A DNA stretch of 7,915 nt from Candidatus Atribacter alterifermentans (GTDB lineage Bacteria > Atribacterota > Atribacteria > Atribacterales > Atribacteraceae). This document shows positions 1 to 6,190 of the stretch, piece by piece; the first letter of the stretch is position 1; the number at the start of each line of letters is the position of its first letter. The notes below the pieces were generated by a model, which was not told the origin of the DNA, did no database searches, and was given only the letters and a program-made list of their open reading frames with translations. Made by a program: the position numbers and the translations under genes. Location of the stretch: contig JAAYUP010000023.1 in assembly GCA_012517635.1 (NCBI GenBank), forward strand, positions 1 to 7,915. Direction: 5' to 3'.

Positions 1-338
1 CAGTATTTCACGATTGTGATTGGAAAAAACGTGAGGAATTGATTGCCCAAAATCCCGATTGGGGTCACATTGTCTGCCGGTGCGAAGAAGTTACATTGGC
101 GGAAGTTAAGCATGCCTTAAATATGAACCCTCCGGCTCGAACCATGGATGGTTTAAAACGAAGAATCAGAGTTACCGCTGGACGCTGCCAAGGTAGTTTT
201 TGCCAAATGCATCTTCCTTCTATTGTTATGAATCAATTAAATATCGGTATTCAAGACTTATTAAAATCAGGTAAAAATTCAAATCTCTTTGTTGGTGAAA
301 CGAAAAAGGTGGTTAATGCTCATGCCACACCACATTGA
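1..338 (+). CDS. C-terminal end of a GlpA/LhgO-type FAD-dependent dehydrogenase with BFD-like [2Fe-2S] domain (5' partial)
   Basis: The reading frame is open from base 3 and ends with TGA at 336-338, so only about 111 C-terminal residues are present. A TTG at 39 is not a credible start because the frame continues upstream with protein-like sequence. What is visible is a BFD-like iron-sulfur domain: a C-x-C pair (codons at 75 and 81, within VCRCEEVT) and a C-x4-C pair (codons at 186 and 201, within GRCQGSFC). This domain is typical of the C-terminus of anaerobic glycerol-3-phosphate dehydrogenase GlpA and related FAD oxidoreductases such as LhgO-like proteins. The missing N-terminal part should carry the FAD-binding dehydrogenase domain. 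The next two genes overlap it and belong to the same conserved trio. The substrate is probably glycerol 3-phosphate by family precedent, but another hydroxy-acid or polyol phosphate is possible because the catalytic domain is not seen. Confidence 0.82.
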   Translation, partial: VFHDCDWKKREELIAQNPDWGHIVCRCEEVTLAEVKHALNMNPPARTMDGLKRRIRVTAGRCQGSFCQMHLPSIVMNQLNIGIQDLLKSGKNSNLFVGETKKVVNAHATPH

Positions 339-1578
339 TTGCGATGTAGTCGTTATTGGGGGAGGGCCTGCAGGTATGGCATCAGCACTATCTGCTTGGA
401 ACCATGGTGCTCGGAAAATATTTCTCTTAGAAAGAAACAATTACTTAGGTGGAATATTAAATCAGTGTATTCATCCAGGTTTTGGTTTGCAAGTATTTGG
501 AGAAGAACTGACTGGTCCTGAATATGCGGCGCGATATATTGATCAAATAACCAAAACCTCAGTAGAGGTGTTGACCGAAACAACCGTACTTAACCTTACA
601 CCAAATAAAAAAATAACAGCGGTTAACCCAAAAGGTGTATGGGAATTCTATAGTGAATCGATCATACTCAGCATGGGATGTCGGGAAAAAACCAGAGGGA
701 TGATTTTTATCCCTGGATCTCGTCCAGCTGGAATTTATACCGCGGGTTTAGCTCAATATCTGGTCAACATAGAAGGCTATTTACCGGGTAAGAAAGTGGT
801 TATTTTAGGATCAGGGGATATTGGTTTAATTATGGCTCGCAGGCTAACCCTTGAGGGTGTTAAAGTAGAAGCGGTGATAGAAATACGGCCTTCGTTAAGC
901 GGCCTTATCCGGAATTATGTGCAGTGTTTACTTGACTTTGAGCTTCCTCTTTTACTTTCTCACACGGTAACGAATGTTTTTGGTAAAGAACGAGTTGAGG
1001 GAGTGGAAATAAGTCGAGTTGATCATTCTTGGCAAACAATATCGGGAACAGAAAGATTGGTAAGCTGTGACACCCTTCTTCTTTCGGTAGGGCTTCTTCC
1101 GGAGAATGAAATATCTCGAAAAGCTGGTATCCCACTATGTCATTTTAGCCGTGGGCCTTTTGTTGATGAAAATTTCTCTACTGACCTTGATGGAATATAT
1201 GCCTGTGGAAATGTCGCATCAGTTTTCGATTTAGTTGATTATGTTACTTTAGTGTCGGAAAAAGCCGGTCGATCAGCAGCTGAAAATAGATTTAAAAAAC
1301 CAATAAAATATCAATTAACACCAGGCGCAGGTGTGGGTTTAGTTGTCCCACAACGAATTCGACAAGTTGATGATGGTTGGTTATTTATTCGTCCTGAACA
1401 AAGTTTTCGTGATGGGAAAGTTCAATTTAGAACTCAAGGAAAGGTATTTGATCAAAAAAGAGTAGCCGTCTGTCGCCCCAGTGAGATGGTTCGCTATGAC
1501 CTTAAAAATATACATTGGCCTGAAGAAGGAGGAGAAATCATTGTTGAAATTGTCGGAAGCTCAATCGAAGGAATCTAA
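322..1578 (+). CDS. FAD/NAD(P)-dependent oxidoreductase of the GlpA-associated trio
   Basis: This is a 418-residue pyridine-nucleotide-disulfide-oxidoreductase fold protein. An N-terminal FAD Rossmann motif, GGGPAG, lies at residues 13-18, with the acidic end of the second strand at E37. A family signature NQCIHPGFG follows at 47-55. A second dinucleotide motif, GSGDIG (163-168), marks the NAD(P) domain, and YACGN (about 293-297) is the usual flavin-contacting segment near the C-terminal third. The ATG at 322 is chosen because AAGGTGG (306-312) sits 9 bases upstream; the ATG at 316 is too close and the TTG at 289 has no SD. The start overlaps the preceding gene by 17 bp, so translation is probably coupled. 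By analogy with the GlpA/oxidoreductase/DUF1667 clusters of Thermotoga and clostridia, it probably passes electrons between the flavin dehydrogenase and a pyridine nucleotide. Its exact acceptor cannot be read from sequence. Confidence 0.87.
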   Translation: MPHHIDCDVVVIGGGPAGMASALSAWNHGARKIFLLERNNYLGGILNQCIHPGFGLQVFGEELTGPEYAARYIDQITKTSVEVLTETTVLNLTPNKKITAVNPKGVWEFYSESIILSMGCREKTRGMIFIPGSRPAGIYTAGLAQYLVNIEGYLPGKKVVILGSGDIGLIMARRLTLEGVKVEAVIEIRPSLSGLIRNYVQCLLDFELPLLLSHTVTNVFGKERVEGVEISRVDHSWQTISGTERLVSCDTLLLSVGLLPENEISRKAGIPLCHFSRGPFVDENFSTDLDGIYACGNVASVFDLVDYVTLVSEKAGRSAAENRFKKPIKYQLTPGAGVGLVVPQRIRQVDDGWLFIRPEQSFRDGKVQFRTQGKVFDQKRVAVCRPSEMVRYDLKNIHWPEEGGEIIVEIVGSSIEGI

Positions 1579-1936
1579 ACAACTTATTTGTACTTCCTGT
1601 CCTATGGGATGTTCTCTCCGAGTTGAAAAAGATGGAGAAAAAATAGTGGTTACTGGTGCAAAATGCAAACGGGGAAGTCAGTACGCACAAGATGAAATAC
1701 TTAATCCAAAAAGAACGGTGACAACAACAGTTGTTGTTCTGAACGGGGAAATCCGGCGGCTTCCAGTTCGAACCAAAAACCCCTTTCCCCTACGACGTGT
1801 TTTAGAATTAATTCAATTTCTTTCGACTATAGAAGTTGAAGCACCAGTTTATGTTGGTCAAGTTATAGCAACCAATTGTTTGGGAGAAGGTGTTGATATA
1901 ATGGCTACTCGAACAATTTTGAGACAATCAAAATGA
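1541..1936 (+). CDS. DUF1667 family cysteine-motif protein
   Basis: This small protein of 131 residues matches the DUF1667 pattern from end to end. An N-terminal C-x2-C-P-x-G-C cluster (CTSCPMGC) is followed by a fourth conserved cysteine in the segment AKCKRGSQYAQDEI. The family block NPKRTVTTTVVV and a C-terminal region ending near GVDIMATRTI complete it. Such cysteines could bind an iron-sulfur cluster or a metal, but this is inference. The start is a TTG at 1541, eight bases after a strong SD AAGGAGG (1526-1532); upstream in-frame codons have no such signal. The start lies 38 bp inside the preceding oxidoreductase gene, in another frame. DUF1667 genes usually follow a GlpA-like dehydrogenase and an FAD/NAD oxidoreductase, as here, so it is probably a third subunit or an electron-transfer accessory. 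No membrane segment or signal peptide is visible. Confidence 0.85.
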   Translation: MLKLSEAQSKESKQLICTSCPMGCSLRVEKDGEKIVVTGAKCKRGSQYAQDEILNPKRTVTTTVVVLNGEIRRLPVRTKNPFPLRRVLELIQFLSTIEVEAPVYVGQVIATNCLGEGVDIMATRTILRQSK

Positions 1937-1985
1937 TGGAAATTTTCATTGCCTTGTTACTTTAAGAAATTGGAGATAATCATTA

Positions 1986-2016
1986 AGCTGATGGAGAGAA
2001 ATTCCCAGCTCTTTTT
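1986..2016 (+). terminator. Probable rho-independent terminator of the redox operon
   Basis: AGCTG (1986-1990) pairs with CAGCT (2006-2010). After a two-base bulge, GGA (1993-1995) pairs with TCC (2003-2005), closing a 7-base loop. The stem is followed at once by C and five T residues (2012-2016). It sits 50 bp after the DUF1667 stop codon, where the upstream operon should end. The stem is short and bulged, so efficiency is uncertain. Confidence 0.5.
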
Positions 2017-2148
2017 CCAATTTAATTTGCCCGGACTCAGGGGTAAATATCAATCTTTATAATGTTGTTATGAATACACCCCAAACCATAAAGTCTTTTC
2101 TCGCTTTTTCCTCATATTTTTATTTTTTAAAAATGTTCATTTTATCAT

Positions 2149-2177
2149 TTGACAGATGAAAAAATATTCGATATAAA
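2149..2177 (+). promoter_or_regulatory. Sigma-70-type promoter for the E1/SorC/epimerase operon
   Basis: A perfect -35 hexamer TTGACA (2149-2154) is followed after 17 bp by TATAAA (2172-2177), five of six matches to the consensus -10. Runs of T and A occupy 2111-2148 just upstream and could act as an UP element. Transcription would begin near 2184, giving a leader of about 300 nt before the E1 alpha start. It is the best promoter candidate upstream of the E1 genes. Confidence 0.7.
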
Positions 2178-2190
2178 TTAATTATAAGGT

Positions 2191-2222
2191 ATTGAGAAAA
2201 TGATAATGAGAAATTTCTCAAT
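2191..2222. promoter_or_regulatory. Operator-like inverted repeat downstream of the E1-operon promoter
   Basis: ATTGAGAAA (2191-2199) and TTTCTCAAT (2214-2222) are perfect 9-bp inverted arms separated by 14 bp. The right half also contains a perfect 12-bp palindrome, GAGAAATTTCTC (2208-2219), and TGAGAAA recurs as a direct repeat at 14-bp spacing. The site begins 14 bp after the -10 box, so a bound protein would overlap or block early transcription. The most likely ligand is the SorC-family regulator encoded three genes downstream, which is inference. The absence of a T-tract and the AT-rich stem argue against a terminator. Confidence 0.55.
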
Positions 2223-2311
2223 TTGTAATGAATATATCTCCCCTAAAAGGTCTTAATAAAAGAAAAGAACTTCATGCTACGTTCGCAGCACCAGATAAAG
2301 ATGAAAATAGT

Positions 2312-2382
2312 CCCCCTCACCTACACCTCTCCCACGAAGGGGCGAGGGAATATTGGCGAAAGACGCCGAGGGGGTGAGGGGG
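2312..2382. repeat. GC-rich dispersed palindromic repeat element (three-way-junction fold)
   Basis: The outer arms CCCCCTCACC (2312-2321) and GGTGAGGGGG (2373-2382) are perfect 10-bp complements. Two inner hairpins lie between them: an imperfect one pairing CCTC..CCC (2326-2333) with GGG..GAGG (2340-2347), and GGCG/CGCC (2355-2358 with 2364-2367) around the loop AAAGA. Together they could fold as a three-way junction in DNA or RNA. Its C/G-rich style resembles the non-coding CCCTCACC...GGTGAGGG-type repeats scattered between genes in many bacterial genomes. Only one copy is in this window, so the dispersed nature is recognised from memory and not shown here. Confidence 0.6.
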
Positions 2383-2397
2383 CGCGAGATTTTGGTT

Positions 2398-2440
2398 CCT
2401 TCTCCCTTGATGGGAGAAGGTGAGGATGAGGGTGGTTTTT
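2398..2440 (+). repeat. Perfect 9-bp hairpin with trailing T-tract, part of the repeat cluster
   Basis: CCTTCTCCC (2398-2406) and GGGAGAAGG (2412-2420) form a perfect stem around the five-base loop TTGAT. A purine-rich tail (2421-2435) leads into five T residues (2436-2440). The 3' part also resembles the right half of the neighbouring GC-rich repeat, so this may be a second, diverged unit of the same element. The T-tract lies 15 bases from the stem, too far for a standard intrinsic terminator, but the structure is inside the predicted E1 leader and could slow or attenuate transcription. Confidence 0.5.
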
Positions 2441-2446
2441 AAACTG

Positions 2447-2474
2447 TTCACGGTTCACACTTCACGGTTCACGG
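2447..2474. repeat. Heptanucleotide tandem repeat, four copies
   Basis: Four adjacent 7-bp units read TTCACGG, TTCACAC, TTCACGG, TTCACGG; the second differs by two bases. The array ends 7 bp before an ATG at 2482 and 34 bp before the preferred E1 alpha start. Short tandem arrays like this vary in copy number by slippage, so length may differ between strains. No function is evident. Confidence 0.8.
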
Positions 2475-2508
2475 TATTTTCATGGTAGAAAAGGAGGTCT
2501 ATTTCAGT

Positions 2509-3465
2509 TTGCTTACTCTTGATAAAAAATTAGATATGTACCGGCAGATGATTACAATTCGCTTATTCGAAGAACAGGCCGAATTGTTATATATTGAAGG
2601 AAAGATTTTTGGGACTTTCCATCTTTATGTTGGTGAAGAGGCGGTAGCGGTTGGCGCTTGCTCCGCTTTGAAGCCTGACGATTTTATTACCTCTACTCAT
2701 CGAGGCCATGGGCATTGTATTGCAAAGGGAGCCGATGTAAAACGAATGATGGCAGAATTAATGGCCAAAGACACTGGATATTGCCATGGAGTTGGAGGTT
2801 CGATGCATATTGCCGATGTAGAAAAGGGAAATTTAGGAGCCAACGGTGTGGTAGGTGGTGGTATTCCTATTGCTACCGGTGCGGCATTAGGGTGTAAGCT
2901 GCAAAAAAATGGGAAAGTTGTTATCTGTTTTTTCGGAGACGGGGCCTCAAATACTGGTACTTTCCATGAATCGATAAATATGGGAGCTGCTTTCAAACTT
3001 CCAGTAGTGTATTTATGTGAAAATAATCAATATGCCATGTCAACTTCGGTTAAATATTCTGTAGCAATTGATGATATCTCCGAACGTTCCAAGGCTTATG
3101 GGATTCCGGGAGTGACTATCAACGGAAATAAGGTCCTTGAGGTATATGAAGCAGTAAGCCTGGCTGTTGAACGAGCTCGGGAAGGGAAAGGACCAACTCT
3201 TATTGAAGCGAAGACCTATCGCTGGAAAGGTCATTCCAAAAGCGATAAAAATGTTTATCGGACTAAAGAAGAGATAAAGAGCTGGAAAGCTCGTTGTCCT
3301 ATTCAATCGTTTCGCCAGTATCTCATCAACGATGAAGGTATTAAAGAAGATATTTTAGGAAACATCGATGCTGAAGTTGAAAAGCTTATCCAGGAGTCGG
3401 TTCAATTTGCCGAGCAAAGTCCCGAGCCAGATTTAGAAGCAGTTAGGAGGATGGTTTATGCCTGA
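2509..3465 (+). CDS. 2-oxo acid / acetoin dehydrogenase E1 component, alpha subunit
   Basis: This is the thiamine-diphosphate-binding alpha chain of a two-subunit E1 enzyme, which decarboxylates pyruvate, a branched-chain 2-oxo acid, or cleaves acetoin, passing the acyl unit to lipoyl-E2. From the TTG start it has 318 residues, near the usual 320-330 for AcoA/PdhA types. Visible motifs are HRGHGH (64-69), the ThDP motif GDG (143-145) with its closing NN (172-173), and the C-terminal loop YRWKGHSKSD with YRTKEE typical of E1 alpha. The TTG at 2509 is preferred because AAGGAGGT (2491-2498) lies 10 bases before it and family members begin close to this point. The ATG at 2482 adds nine residues, has no SD and abuts a tandem repeat. 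The gene overlaps E1 beta by 8 bp. The acetoin-dehydrogenase-like flavour (HLYVGEEAVA) is suggestive; the substrate is not settled. Confidence 0.88.
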   Translation: MLTLDKKLDMYRQMITIRLFEEQAELLYIEGKIFGTFHLYVGEEAVAVGACSALKPDDFITSTHRGHGHCIAKGADVKRMMAELMAKDTGYCHGVGGSMHIADVEKGNLGANGVVGGGIPIATGAALGCKLQKNGKVVICFFGDGASNTGTFHESINMGAAFKLPVVYLCENNQYAMSTSVKYSVAIDDISERSKAYGIPGVTINGNKVLEVYEAVSLAVERAREGKGPTLIEAKTYRWKGHSKSDKNVYRTKEEIKSWKARCPIQSFRQYLINDEGIKEDILGNIDAEVEKLIQESVQFAEQSPEPDLEAVRRMVYA

Positions 3466-4441
3466 TCGAGTGATTACTTATTCTGAAGCCATCCGGGAAG
3501 CATTGCGTGAAGAACTAAAAAATGATCCTCGAGTCTTATTAATGGGGGAAGATATTGGTATTTATGGTGGAGCATTTGCCGTAACCCTTGGTTTATATGA
3601 AGAGTTTGGTCCAGAGCGGATTATTGATACTCCAATTTCGGAAGCAGCCATAATTGGTGCTGCCGCCGGGGCTTCTTTGGTGGGAATGCGAACAGTCGCC
3701 GAAATTCAATTTTCAGATTTTATAGCCATTGGTATGGATCAATTGGTGAACCAGGCAGCAAAAATTCGTTTTATGTTTGGCGGAAAAGCAAAGGTACCAA
3801 TGGTGGTTAGGGCACCCATTGGTTCGGGAACAGGAGCAGCCGCTCAACATTCTCAAAGCCAGGAAGCCTGGTATGCTCACGTACCGGGATTAAAAGTGGT
3901 TTTACCATCAAACCCTGCTGATGCCAAAGGGCTTTTAAAAAGTGCTATACGAGATGATAATCCAGTAATTTTTTTAGAGCATAAATTATTATATAAAACC
4001 AAGGGAATGGTTCCCGAAGAAGAATATTTCATTCCAATAGGAAAAGCCGATGTTAAAAGAACCGGAACCGATCTCACTGTTATTGGCTATTCCAATATCA
4101 TACCTAAAAGTTTACAAGCAGCAGAAAATTTAGCTCAAGAAGGGATTGATATAGAGGTTTTAGATCTGCGTACTCTTCGTCCACTTGATACTGAAGCCAT
4201 AGCCCAATCAATACGAAAGACCCATCGAGCATTGGTGGTTTATGAAGCTCCTCAATTAGGAGGGTTCGGTGCTGAGGTGGCAGCATTTATAGGAGAGAAA
4301 TGTTTTGATGACCTTGATTCTCCTATCATGCGCTTAGGGGGCCTTGAAATGCCACCGCCCTATAATCCTCGTTTAGAAAAACAATTAGTGCCTCAAGTGG
4401 AAGATATTATGAATGGGGTTAAAAAGTTAATGAAAGGATAA
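3458..4441 (+). CDS. 2-oxo acid / acetoin dehydrogenase E1 component, beta subunit
   Basis: This 327-residue beta chain completes the E1 heterotetramer. Its N-terminal pyrimidine-binding half contains EDIGIYGG and the conserved glutamate E62 in PISEAAIIGAAAG, the residue that activates the thiamine ring in this family. The active-site histidine region AAAQHSQSQEAWYAHVPGL follows with H131. The C-terminal transketolase-like domain carries VLDLRTLRPLD and ends in the usual GLEMPPPYNPRLEK segment. The ATG at 3458 is preceded by AGGAGG (3445-3450) at 7 bases and overlaps the alpha gene by 8 bp, so both chains are probably made in a coupled, equimolar way. All family landmarks I can check are intact, so the enzyme should be active. 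No E2 (lipoyl acyltransferase) or E3 (lipoamide dehydrogenase) gene follows, which is unusual for this family. Confidence 0.9.
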   Translation: MPDRVITYSEAIREALREELKNDPRVLLMGEDIGIYGGAFAVTLGLYEEFGPERIIDTPISEAAIIGAAAGASLVGMRTVAEIQFSDFIAIGMDQLVNQAAKIRFMFGGKAKVPMVVRAPIGSGTGAAAQHSQSQEAWYAHVPGLKVVLPSNPADAKGLLKSAIRDDNPVIFLEHKLLYKTKGMVPEEEYFIPIGKADVKRTGTDLTVIGYSNIIPKSLQAAENLAQEGIDIEVLDLRTLRPLDTEAIAQSIRKTHRALVVYEAPQLGGFGAEVAAFIGEKCFDDLDSPIMRLGGLEMPPPYNPRLEKQLVPQVEDIMNGVKKLMKG

Positions 4442-4444
4442 GAA

Positions 4445-5398
4445 ATGAAACCTGATACCTTTCATCAGGATCTGATGCAAGAAGTAGCTAAATTATATTA
4501 TTATGAAGACTTAACTCAAGATCAGATTGGAGAAATTATTGGCCTTTCTCCCCAAAAAGTTTGGAGAGTGCTTAAAAAAGCTAAAGAAGAAGGAATAGTT
4601 CAAATTAAAATTATAGAATCATCAGGTAAAGTATTGGAAAATGAAATTCAGCTTAAGGAAAAATTTGGTTTAAAGGAAGTGAGGATTGCAGTATCGTTTC
4701 AAGAAAATGACAAAATACTTTTAAAAAGAGTTGCCCAAGTCGCAGCGTCTTATTTGAAAAACCGTTTAGAGCCCTATTCTGCTTTGGGAGTGGCTTATGG
4801 AAAAACCATATTTGAAATAATTAACTATCTCACCCCTAAAAAAATAACAGGTTTAAGAGTTATTCAAATTATGGGTGGCTATGGAAAACTAAAAGGAGAT
4901 ATTATGGCGGTTGAACTAGCCCGACGGATTGCTGAAAATTTTGATGGTCAGGTTGTTTATCTGATGGCTCCAGCTTTTGCTAAAGACCAAACCACTCGAG
5001 ATGCAATTTTGAACAATGAAGGTATTTCTAAGGTTCTTGACATGTCAAAGAAAGTTGATATTGCTTTGGTAGGGATTGGAGGGGTTTTGGAGTCTTCAAC
5101 TCTTCTTGATACTGGAGATCTATATGATTATGAAATCGAAGAATTACGAAAGAAAAAAGTCGTCGGGAATATTTGTGGTAATTTTTATGATGAAACAGGA
5201 GCTATAGTTGAAACCTTAGCTGATAAAAGAAGAATCAGTATTCGTCTTCAAGATTTACAAAAAATACCCTTGGTTATTGGAGTTGCTGGGGGAAAGAATA
5301 AGTTTTTTCCTATTCTGGGAGCGCTCAATGGTAAATTTATTCAAGCTTTAATTACCGATGACCTGACTGCCTCACAATTGATCAACTATAAAAAATAA
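4445..5398 (+). CDS. SorC/DeoR-type sugar-sensing transcriptional regulator
   Basis: This 317-residue protein has the SorC-family layout. An N-terminal winged or plain helix-turn-helix is visible at about residues 10-54, with the HTH proper at 24-45 (LTQDQIGEIIGLSPQKVWRV). A long C-terminal sugar-phosphate-binding domain follows, including the segments VYLMAPAFAKDQTTRDAI, VDIALVGIGG and a closing VIGVAGG. Members of this family bind a phosphorylated sugar through that domain and repress or activate the adjacent catabolic operon. The start ATG lies three bases after the E1 beta stop, with AAAGGA (4433-4438) six bases upstream, so it is co-transcribed with its likely targets. It probably binds the inverted repeat at 2191-2222 and responds to a pentulose phosphate, both inferred from context. 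It is clearly related to the second regulator at the window end but diverged. Confidence 0.9.
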   Translation: MKPDTFHQDLMQEVAKLYYYEDLTQDQIGEIIGLSPQKVWRVLKKAKEEGIVQIKIIESSGKVLENEIQLKEKFGLKEVRIAVSFQENDKILLKRVAQVAASYLKNRLEPYSALGVAYGKTIFEIINYLTPKKITGLRVIQIMGGYGKLKGDIMAVELARRIAENFDGQVVYLMAPAFAKDQTTRDAILNNEGISKVLDMSKKVDIALVGIGGVLESSTLLDTGDLYDYEIEELRKKKVVGNICGNFYDETGAIVETLADKRRISIRLQDLQKIPLVIGVAGGKNKFFPILGALNGKFIQALITDDLTASQLINYKK

Positions 5399-5429
5399 AA
5401 GATTGTTATTGAGAAAGCAAGGTGGATTT

Positions 5430-6119
5430 ATGTTAAAGAATTTGAAAAAAAAGGTGTATGATGCGAATATTGAGCTTCAGAAAAAGGGTTTGGTGATCTA
5501 TACTTGGGGAAATGCCAGTGAAATAGATCAGGAAACAAAATTCGTCATTATTAAGCCCAGTGGTGTTCCATATGAAAAGCTTACCCCAGAAATGATGGTG
5601 GTTGTTGACCTTAATGGTCAAGTCATTGAGGGAAATTTGCGACCTTCGGTCGACACCAAGATTCATCTGGATTTATATAAAAATTTTCCCGAACTGGGTG
5701 GGATTGTTCATACTCATTCAGTTTATGCAACGGCTTGGGCTCAGGCGCAAAAGAGTATTCCATGTTTCGGTGGAACTCATGCCGATTATTTTTTTGGCGA
5801 GGTCCCTTGTACCAGGCCACTTACCGAACAAGAGGTTGAAGAATCTTTTGAAGGAGAAACCGGAAAAGTGATTGCCGAATGTTTTGCAACCAAAAAACCT
5901 CTTGATGTTCCCGGAGTGTTGGTGGCCAGTCATGGACCATTCTCTTGGGGGAAAGATTGTCACCAAGCAGTTTTTAATGCAGTCGTTCTTGAAGAGTTGG
6001 CTCGCATGGCATTGTTTACCATACAAATCAATCCAGAAATTCAAAGTATACCAAAAAGTTTATTAGAAAAACGTTATTTGAGGAAACACGGTAAGGATGC
6101 GACCTATGGGCAGAATTAA
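5430..6119 (+). CDS. araD: L-ribulose-5-phosphate 4-epimerase (AraD/UlaF/SgaE type, class II aldolase family)
   Basis: The enzyme interconverts L-ribulose 5-phosphate and D-xylulose 5-phosphate, feeding pentoses into the pentose phosphate pathway. From the ATG at 5430 it has 229 residues, against about 231 for E. coli AraD, and resembles it along its whole length from memory. The zinc ligands are present as H94 and H96 (IVHTHS) and H168 (SHGPF). The catalytic acids correspond to D75 and D119 (THADYF), and the C-terminal tyrosine is Y226 in the closing YLRKHG...YGQ segment. These map onto D76, H95, H97, D120, H171 and Y229 of E. coli AraD. AAGGTGG (5419-5425) lies four bases before this ATG; a TTG at 5403 would add nine residues without better support. 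It sits 31 bp after the regulator. Isozymes AraD, UlaF and SgbE cannot be told apart here, so the symbol is for the activity. An arabinose or ascorbate-type route are both possible. Confidence 0.9.
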   Translation: MLKNLKKKVYDANIELQKKGLVIYTWGNASEIDQETKFVIIKPSGVPYEKLTPEMMVVVDLNGQVIEGNLRPSVDTKIHLDLYKNFPELGGIVHTHSVYATAWAQAQKSIPCFGGTHADYFFGEVPCTRPLTEQEVEESFEGETGKVIAECFATKKPLDVPGVLVASHGPFSWGKDCHQAVFNAVVLEELARMALFTIQINPEIQSIPKSLLEKRYLRKHGKDATYGQN

Positions 6120-6190
6120 ATTTTGGTAAGCAAGTCATTGTGTGATAAAAAGGTTTGAATGTCATTTTTTTATTTATAAAGAGGGGGACT

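Larger units (their letters stand above)
1937..2508. other. Long non-coding region between the redox operon and the E1 operon
   Basis: About 570 bp lie between the DUF1667 stop and the preferred E1 alpha start. I see no convincing gene on either strand. The first part (1937-2016) holds a probable terminator. The segment 2017-2148 is AT-rich with T- and A-runs and nothing I can assign, apart from possible upstream promoter DNA. The rest holds a promoter, an operator-like inverted repeat, two hairpin-forming GC-rich elements and a heptamer tandem repeat, each listed separately. The base composition rises sharply to GC-rich at 2311-2435 and falls again, which marks the repeat cluster as foreign to the local background. 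Confidence 0.7.

Noticed and set aside
1932..1950. Short dyad around the DUF1667 stop codon (ATGGAAATTTTCAT).
   Set aside because: It is an AT-rich, near-palindromic stretch with no room for a loop. The structure at 1986-2016 is the better terminator candidate.
2228..2377. A 49-codon open frame starting just after the operator palindrome and ending inside the GC-rich repeat.
   Set aside because: It has no SD, its second half is simply the translation of the palindromic repeat, and its composition is not protein-like. It is most likely a chance ORF.
2697..2996. Long reverse-strand open frames inside E1 alpha and several other genes (for example 905-1135 and 5718-6044).
   Set aside because: They lie wholly within well-supported plus-strand genes, have no recognisable domains and are explained as shadows of the real reading frames.
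6120..6190. Possible internal promoter between the 4-epimerase and the TIM barrel (TTGGTA at 6123 and GATAAA at 6144).
   Set aside because: The spacing is 15 bp and both hexamers are weak. The 71-bp gap is compatible with simple read-through.
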